NCBI GenBank assembly: GCA_023415935.1
Contig: JAEZIX010000001.1
Coordinates: forward strand, 1-27,936
Length of the DNA: 27,936 nucleotides
Direction: 5' to 3'
Origin: Cyanobacteria bacterium OH_CDB_20
Lineage (GTDB): Bacteria > Cyanobacteriota > Vampirovibrionia > Gastranaerophilales > Gastranaerophilaceae
Part shown: piece after piece, positions 23,206 to 27,936 of the stretch
Position numbering within the stretch: position 1 is the first letter of the stretch
How the letters are laid out: each line of letters starts with the position of its first letter
Notes under the pieces: model-generated
Databases searched by the model: none
What the model saw: only the letters and a program-made list of their open reading frames with translations
Told to the model about the DNA's origin: nothing
Made by a program: the position numbers and the translations under genes

Positions 23206-24471
23206 ATGTTTTTAGATAAAGCAAAAATAAAACTCTTATCAGGTAAAGGCGGAAACGGAATGGTTGCCTGGAGAAGAGAAAAATACGTTGATAAAGGCGG
23301 ACCTGCAGGCGGCGACGGAGGCAGGGGCGGCGACGTATATCTTGTTGCTGATGAATCTAAAACAACACTTATGGACTTCCAATTTAAGTCAATCTTCAAA
23401 GCAGAAGATGGCGAAAATGGTCGTGGCAAGAGTCAGCACGGCGCAGGCGGTAAAGATTTATATATAAAAGTTCCTATTGGAACCATTTTAAGAGATACCG
23501 CAACAAATAAAATTATTGCAGACATTATTCATCCTGAACAAGTTGTTATGGTTGCAAAAGGCGGTCGCGGAGGTCGCGGAAATTCTCGTTTTGCAACATC
23601 TCAAAAAAGAGCGCCACAGTTTTGTGAACCGGGTGAATCAGGAATTGAAAGAGAACTAGAATTAGAGCTTAAATTAATTGCCGACATAGGACTTTTAGGA
23701 ATGCCAAACGCTGGTAAATCCACATTAATAAGTGTTATCAGCAGTGCAAAGCCTAAAATAGCAGATTATCCTTTTACAACGCTTGTTCCACATCTCGGCG
23801 TTGTGCAAAACTTTGACGGAAGCGCTTTTGTGGTTGCAGATATTCCGGGACTTATTGAAGGAGCGTCTACAGGAATAGGACTAGGGCATGAATTCTTAAA
23901 ACACGTAGAAAGATGCCGCTTTTTAATTCACGTTGTTGATTTAACGGCTGAAGATCCTATCCAAAATCATAAAATAATTAACGAAGAGCTTAAAAAATAT
24001 GGTACAAGACTATCTGACGTGTACCAGATTATTGCACTCAACAAAATTGATTCTATCGATGAAGAAACAAAAGAAGAATACTTTAATGAATTTAAGAAAA
24101 TTTCAGACGATGTATTCTTAATTTCAGCTGCTACAAAAGAAAACATTACTGAATTTATGCATTTTGTAGCACAAAAAGTTGAAGAAATACCAAAACCTAT
24201 AATAGAAGTTGAAGTTGAAGAAGATTTAGAAGCATTTGACAATGATGATAGCGCATACAGCGTTTATAAAGTCGATAAAGGCTCTTACGTAGTTGAAGGC
24301 GGAAAAATATTAAGACTTGCAAATGTAACTGACGCAAGAAATAACGACCAAATTTACAGATTCCAAAACATTATGAACGCCATGGGTGTTTATGATGCCT
24401 TGAAAACTGCTGGCGTAAAAGAAGGCGACCACGTAAAAATCGGGCATATAGAATTTGATTACTTTGACTAA
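23206..24471 (+). CDS. obgE: Obg-family GTPase
   Basis: Obg is an essential GTPase acting in 50S ribosome maturation and stress control. The 421-residue protein has all three domains. The glycine-rich Obg domain (1-158) includes KGGNGMVAWRREKYVDKGGP and GGDGGRGGDV. The G domain has G1 GMPNAGKS (165-172), a switch TT (191-192), G3 DIPG (212-215) with LIEGAS, G4 NKID (279-282) and G5 SAATK. The OCT domain (about 345-421) has YSVYKVDKGSYVVEGGKI. The ATG at 23206 gives the canonical MFLDKAKI start, with only a weak GTGAGA ribosome site. It has its own promoter. The stop abuts that of the convergent mutS2 with no space. Confidence 0.97.
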   Translation: MFLDKAKIKLLSGKGGNGMVAWRREKYVDKGGPAGGDGGRGGDVYLVADESKTTLMDFQFKSIFKAEDGENGRGKSQHGAGGKDLYIKVPIGTILRDTATNKIIADIIHPEQVVMVAKGGRGGRGNSRFATSQKRAPQFCEPGESGIERELELELKLIADIGLLGMPNAGKSTLISVISSAKPKIADYPFTTLVPHLGVVQNFDGSAFVVADIPGLIEGASTGIGLGHEFLKHVERCRFLIHVVDLTAEDPIQNHKIINEELKKYGTRLSDVYQIIALNKIDSIDEETKEEYFNEFKKISDDVFLISAATKENITEFMHFVAQKVEEIPKPIIEVEVEEDLEAFDNDDSAYSVYKVDKGSYVVEGGKILRLANVTDARNNDQIYRFQNIMNAMGVYDALKTAGVKEGDHVKIGHIEFDYFD

Positions 24472-26838
24472 TTAGTTTATGTCTATAACACTCACGCCAT
24501 CGCCACCTTCGGCTTGCTCGCCGGGTCTATATTTTGCTACGTATGGTGAATCTGAAAGGTAATCTCTTATAACCTGCTTCAGAGCACCTGTTCCATGCCC
24601 GTGGATAACATATACCGGTGTAAGATTTGCTAAACTAGCCTTGTCGAGGTACGTTTCAAGCTCATCAAGGGCTTCTTCGCAGCGATAACCTCTCAAATCA
24701 AGAGTTTGAGAAAGATCAAATCTTGAGAGTTTGACGCTGGATTTTGAAAGCCCGTATTTTTTTGGAAGCGGCTTTACATATTTTTTATCGTAAGTCACAA
24801 GTTTATTCTGCTTAATTGATGTTTTTATGAGTCCCATTTGGATTTGAACGTTTTTACCTTTATCAGGCAAGGATAAAAGCTCAGCTTCTTGATTAAGGTC
24901 TTTTATCAAGACTTTATCGCCTATTTTTATATTATCCCAGTCAATCGGAATATATTTATTTGCAAGAGACTCTTCGTCTCCTTGAAAGTCTTTTCTTAGT
25001 GCTGTTTCAATGCCAGCTAGTCTTGCAAAACTTCTTCTTGCAATCTTTTCTGACTTTTCTTTTCTTATTTCTTTTAAAATATCTCTAATTTCTTCACGGG
25101 CATTATATATTGCCGTTTCGTACTTTTTCTTATAAACATCGATATTTTTCTTTTTATTTTTATTTATGTCTTGAATTTTGTCTTGAAGTTTATCTTCTAA
25201 TGATTTAAGGTTTTCCTTGCTTTCTTCGACAGATTTTTTGGTCTCAGAAAGTTTATGATGAGTTGTTTGGAGCTCTTCTAAAACCTTTGCGGTATTATCT
25301 TTTTCCTCATGGTGCATTTTTCTTGCAATATTTATGATTTCTTCTTTTATGCCAAGATTTTTAGCAATTGAAATAGCGTTACTTGACCCTGGAATACCTA
25401 TTAAAAGTTTATAAGTAGGACTAAGAGTTGTAACATCAAACTCAACACTGGCATTTTTAAATCCTTCTTTAAGATAAGCAAGAGATTTTAACTCTCCATA
25501 GTGGGTTGTAACAACAACAAAGGCACCTTTTTTCTGCAAATATTCTAATATAGCCTGAGCAAGTGAAGAACCTTCAGCAGGATCGGTTCCTGCTGCTATT
25601 TCATCAAGTATAACAAGGCTTTCAGCATCTGCTTCATTCACAATTTTAACAATGTTATTCATATGTGATGAAAACGTCGATAGACTTTGTATTATACTCT
25701 GTTCATCTCCAATATCAGCGAAAACCTTTTTAAAAGGATAAATTTCAGCACTCTGGCAAGGAATATGAAGCCCCGCACGAGCCATAATGATAAACAATCC
25801 GACTGTTTTTATAGCAACTGTCTTCCCGCCTGTATTTGAGCCGGTTATTATAAGACAATTTTTTTCTTTGTCGATGTAAAAATCATTCTCTGTAATATCT
25901 TTTTTAACCCTCATCAGAATAGGATTTTTCATAGATTTTATCAGGATTTTTTTATCATCTGAAATTTCACAAGGAGCGGCCTCAATTTTTGCTGAATATT
26001 TTGCCTTTGCAAATATAAAATCAATTTCGATGAGTTGTTTAAATGACATAAAAATCTCATTATAAAACTCACCTATTTCAATAGATAAAGCCCTTAAAAT
26101 CCTCTTTATTTCAGCTTCTATAAGAACTTCAAGCTCTCTTACCTTGTTATGAAGTTCTGAGAGCTCTTTAGGCTCAATAAAATATGTCTGGTTTGAAGCA
26201 GAAACGTCATGAACAATACCTTGTATTTTATTCTTGCATTCAGCTTTTACAGGGAAAACTGTCCTCCCGTCACGCTGGGTGTAAACGCTATCTCTCAAAT
26301 ACGAAGAAAATGTTGAGTTTGAAAGTAGGGATGAAATTTTATTTTTAATATTTTTATTCGTATCTCTTAAAGAATTGTAGAGGTTTTTAAGCTCTTTTGA
26401 AGCTGATTCTTTAATATTAAGAGCAGAATCAAATATATCAAAAACCTTATCCTCAAGCTCTTTGTTTATGTATAAAGACTCACTTTGAGAGGAAAGTTCC
26501 GGAAATTCCTCTTCAAATTTGGACAAAAATTTATTCGTAAGTCTTGAAGTTCTCAAAATATCTGCAACATTATATATTTCTTCTGTTGCAAGTGTAACCT
26601 TGCTTTTTAACGCATCGAGGCTGTCTGAAATATCTTTAATATCAAGTATTGGAAGTCCAAAACCAAGGTCATACACTCTTCTTGCCTGAGTTGTAAGAGT
26701 TATCTCATGTTTTATTTTATAAATATCGTCAAAAACACTAGCTGCAAGGCATCTTTCCTTGCCAAGCTCAGACACTGCGTGCTCTGACAAATATTCTAAA
26801 ACTTTATCAAATTCTAGTATTTTATAAGCTTTTTCCAT
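24472..26838 (-). CDS. mutS2: Endonuclease MutS2
   Basis: MutS2 proteins lack the mismatch-recognition domain of MutS and act on branched DNA, or on collided ribosomes in some bacteria. The 788 residues begin with a coiled core, then an ATPase with Walker A GSNTGGKT (333-340) and Walker B LVILDE (408-413) followed by IAAGTDPAEGSSLA. Next are a long coiled coil (about 510-620), a KOW-like segment, and the C-terminal Smr nuclease domain with LDLRG (713-717) and HGHGTG (746-751). Both nuclease motifs, including LDLRG, are intact. There is no ribosome site, but TATAAT lies exactly six bases before the ATG. It lies downstream of a terminator and convergent with obgE. Confidence 0.96.
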   Translation of the reverse strand: MEKAYKILEFDKVLEYLSEHAVSELGKERCLAASVFDDIYKIKHEITLTTQARRVYDLGFGLPILDIKDISDSLDALKSKVTLATEEIYNVADILRTSRLTNKFLSKFEEEFPELSSQSESLYINKELEDKVFDIFDSALNIKESASKELKNLYNSLRDTNKNIKNKISSLLSNSTFSSYLRDSVYTQRDGRTVFPVKAECKNKIQGIVHDVSASNQTYFIEPKELSELHNKVRELEVLIEAEIKRILRALSIEIGEFYNEIFMSFKQLIEIDFIFAKAKYSAKIEAAPCEISDDKKILIKSMKNPILMRVKKDITENDFYIDKEKNCLIITGSNTGGKTVAIKTVGLFIIMARAGLHIPCQSAEIYPFKKVFADIGDEQSIIQSLSTFSSHMNNIVKIVNEADAESLVILDEIAAGTDPAEGSSLAQAILEYLQKKGAFVVVTTHYGELKSLAYLKEGFKNASVEFDVTTLSPTYKLLIGIPGSSNAISIAKNLGIKEEIINIARKMHHEEKDNTAKVLEELQTTHHKLSETKKSVEESKENLKSLEDKLQDKIQDINKNKKKNIDVYKKKYETAIYNAREEIRDILKEIRKEKSEKIARRSFARLAGIETALRKDFQGDEESLANKYIPIDWDNIKIGDKVLIKDLNQEAELLSLPDKGKNVQIQMGLIKTSIKQNKLVTYDKKYVKPLPKKYGLSKSSVKLSRFDLSQTLDLRGYRCEEALDELETYLDKASLANLTPVYVIHGHGTGALKQVIRDYLSDSPYVAKYRPGEQAEGGDGVSVIDIN

Positions 26839-26844
26839 AGAAAA

Positions 26845-26850
26845 ATTATA
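26845..26850 (-). promoter_or_regulatory. -10 box of mutS2, probably leaderless
   Basis: A perfect TATAAT ends six bases before the ATG at 26838, so the transcript would start at or next to the start codon. The spacing equals that of ruvC at the start of the window. Confidence 0.45.
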
Positions 26851-26860
26851 ACTTAAAAAG

Positions 26861-26893
26861 TTAAAAAAGGGCTGATATATTTATCAAGCCCTT
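26861..26893 (-). terminator. Intrinsic terminator of the Hsp20-like gene
   Basis: On the minus strand AAGGGCT pairs with AGCCCTT, extended by TGATA/TATCA pairing with one bulged base, and is followed by a run beginning TTTT then AACTTTTT. It lies about 25 bases past the Hsp20-like gene and just before the mutS2 promoter. Confidence 0.75.
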
Positions 26894-26919
26894 ATCTCTC
26901 TTTGAACTAAGTCCGTATT

Positions 26920-27516
26920 CTAATCATCAATTGGTAATTTAATTATATATTTATCACCTTTTACTTCTTTTGTGGCGTCTTCTACGTCAATCCTTTGCGG
27001 AAGTGAAAAGTTTTGCAAGAAAGAAACTTCATTCTCAGTTCCTTTTTTAATTTCATTTGATTCACCTGAAATCTTTATTCTCATAGGTTTTATATCAACT
27101 TTTATTTTGTTCGGATCGTTATTAAAAGGTTTCAAATCAACCATAATTATATAGGCATCTTTATCTTTAAAAGTGTCAATTTTAACAGGATTTACAACAA
27201 AAGGATTTATCTGGCTTTCAGATATTCTAAGACCATCATCAAACATTTTTTCTTGCATTTTTTCCTGATTTTTGATGAGCTTTGCAATATCACTATCAGA
27301 AAGTTCTTTAGGCATTGGCATAAAATGAGGAGGTGTAGCCAATATATACCTGTGTACTGTCTGATCTACGACAAAATACACCGCTAAGAATGCACCGAAG
27401 AATGCTGCTAAGCTAACAACCAGATACTTAAGCCAACAAGTTGAAGTATTACAGTCATTACTATTATTATGTTCAGTTCTATCCTGTTCTTTTGGATTCT
27501 CATAATTTTCTTCCAT
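26920..27516 (-). CDS. Membrane-anchored Hsp20/alpha-crystallin-like protein
   Basis: This 198-residue protein has a short polar N terminus (1-27) and one membrane segment (about 29-50, YLVVSLAAFFGAFLAVYFVV). A proline-rich linker and a charged helix (71-95) follow. Its C-terminal domain (about 111-198) resembles the alpha-crystallin fold: DAYIIMVDLKPF, then KIKVDIKPMRIKISGE, FLQNFSLPQRID and KYIIKLPIDD. The usual small-heat-shock C-terminal I-x-I anchor is absent. With two positive residues and few charges before the segment, topology is not certain; the C-terminal domain probably faces the periplasm. AGGAG precedes the ATG. The function is not known; a membrane-proximal holdase is a reasonable guess. 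Confidence 0.75.
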   Translation of the reverse strand: MEENYENPKEQDRTEHNNSNDCNTSTCWLKYLVVSLAAFFGAFLAVYFVVDQTVHRYILATPPHFMPMPKELSDSDIAKLIKNQEKMQEKMFDDGLRISESQINPFVVNPVKIDTFKDKDAYIIMVDLKPFNNDPNKIKVDIKPMRIKISGESNEIKKGTENEVSFLQNFSLPQRIDVEDATKEVKGDKYIIKLPIDD

Positions 27517-27551
27517 TTTGTTCTCCTACATTGCTAGCCATCTGATTTTAT

Positions 27552-27580
27552 AAAATACCAGCAGGTTTGCAATTAATCAA
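27552..27580 (-). promoter_or_regulatory. Promoter of the Hsp20-like gene
   Basis: On the minus strand TTGATT (27580-27575) and TATTTT (27557-27552) are 17 bases apart; the alternative -10 TATAAA overlaps. The predicted leader is about 30 bases with AGGAG. Confidence 0.4.
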
Positions 27581-27619
27581 GTGTATATTTGTTATGATTC
27601 TCAAGATTTACTCACAAGA

Positions 27620-27928
27620 CTAATTTCTTATGCAATTATTGAGATAATCAATAACGTTCAGTTTGTTGTCATAGAGAAACTTTAGGAAATTTAAATAATT
27701 CACATCATGAGAAGATAAAACTATGTTTATCTCAAATCCGTCTGAACAGAATGGTTCATAATCATAAACAACATAACTGTTATACTTACTTTTCCATTCT
27801 TTTTTTTCAATTATGCAATTGTTTTCCAACGCAGTCTCTTCAAACCAGGACAATAATTCCTTGGGAATATTTTTGAATTCGAGCTGTCTTCTTTGGTTTT
27901 GACTATTGTAATATTTTTCGACTAACAT
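27620..27928 (-). CDS. Small protein of unknown function, possibly 5'-incomplete
   Basis: I do not recognise this 102-residue protein. It has mixed charge, two cysteines in the middle and a third near the end, and no signal peptide or membrane segment. The pattern LSWFEETALENNCIIEKKEW, then NSYVVYDYEPF, FEINIVLSSHD and LNFLKFLYDNKLNVIDYL suggests an alpha-beta fold. The ATG at 27928 is only eight bases from the window end, with AAAGAG abutting it too closely to be a good ribosome site, and the frame stays open to the end. The true start could be outside the window. It is followed by 103 bases before the Hsp20-like gene, on the same strand. Confidence 0.6.
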   Translation of the reverse strand: MLVEKYYNSQNQRRQLEFKNIPKELLSWFEETALENNCIIEKKEWKSKYNSYVVYDYEPFCSDGFEINIVLSSHDVNYLNFLKFLYDNKLNVIDYLNNCIRN

Positions 27929-27936
27929 CTCTTTTA

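Noticed and set aside
1..27936. Mobile elements, CRISPR repeats, attachment sites or a replication origin
   Set aside because: No transposase, integrase, direct-repeat array with spacers, tRNA-linked repeat or DnaA-box cluster was seen on reading both strands.

Overview
The window is AT-rich bacterial chromosome, densely packed with housekeeping genes on both strands. I see no rRNA, tRNA, CRISPR array, transposase or phage gene, and no stretch over 300 bases lacks a gene. Several features suggest an anaerobic, fermentative bacterium with an outer membrane: two adjacent ferredoxin-dependent 2-oxoacid oxidoreductases, the MEP isoprenoid gene ispE, the murein-recycling gene murQ and a secreted POTRA-domain protein. 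A plant/alphaproteobacterial-type glutamate-cysteine ligase and a secreted W/F-G-[KR]-[ST] repeat protein fit the non-photosynthetic cyanobacterial relatives (Melainabacteria/Vampirovibrionia, e.g. gut Gastranaerophilales). That placement is an inference from gene content, not a phylogeny.

Layout. Positions 16-2066 (+): ruvC, a small membrane protein and mtnA, closely spaced. 2067-2316: a gap holding a promoter for the next gene and, on the opposite strand, a clear intrinsic terminator downstream of a 25-codon frame. 2317-5220 (+): a family-4 uracil-DNA glycosylase and a 707-residue coiled-coil protein of unknown function. 5217-7803 (-): an rsmA-ispE-murQ operon. 7869-9212 (+): gshA. 9214-9816 (-): a NUDIX hydrolase. 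9931-13213 (-): the conserved tig-clpP-clpX protein quality-control operon, closed by a strong hairpin. 13429-14715 (+): two small secreted proteins, one of them a lone POTRA domain. 14712-20030 (-): a two-subunit KorAB-type oxidoreductase followed by a four-subunit VOR-type oxidoreductase. 20206-24471 (+): a DnaQ-like exonuclease, a long-chain acyl-CoA synthetase and obgE. 24472-27928 (-): an unknown small protein, a membrane-anchored Hsp20-like protein and mutS2.

How the genes fit together. The oxidoreductases would oxidise 2-oxoacids to acyl-CoA and reduce ferredoxin, while the acyl-CoA synthetase activates fatty acids. RuvC, the glycosylase, the exonuclease and MutS2 handle DNA repair and recombination. 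Trigger factor and ClpXP handle new and damaged proteins, and RsmA and Obg act on the ribosome.

The most distinctive signals are these: an unannotated minus-strand transcript end near 2102-2136; all four convergent gene junctions having no intergenic space (stop codons overlapping by 4 nt or separated by at most 1 nt); two genes (ruvC and mutS2) with TATAAT exactly six bases before ATG, suggesting leaderless mRNAs; the tryptophan-repeat coiled-coil protein; the barrel-less POTRA protein; and a small-heat-shock-like domain tethered to the membrane. I found no clear new multi-gene defence or mobile system.
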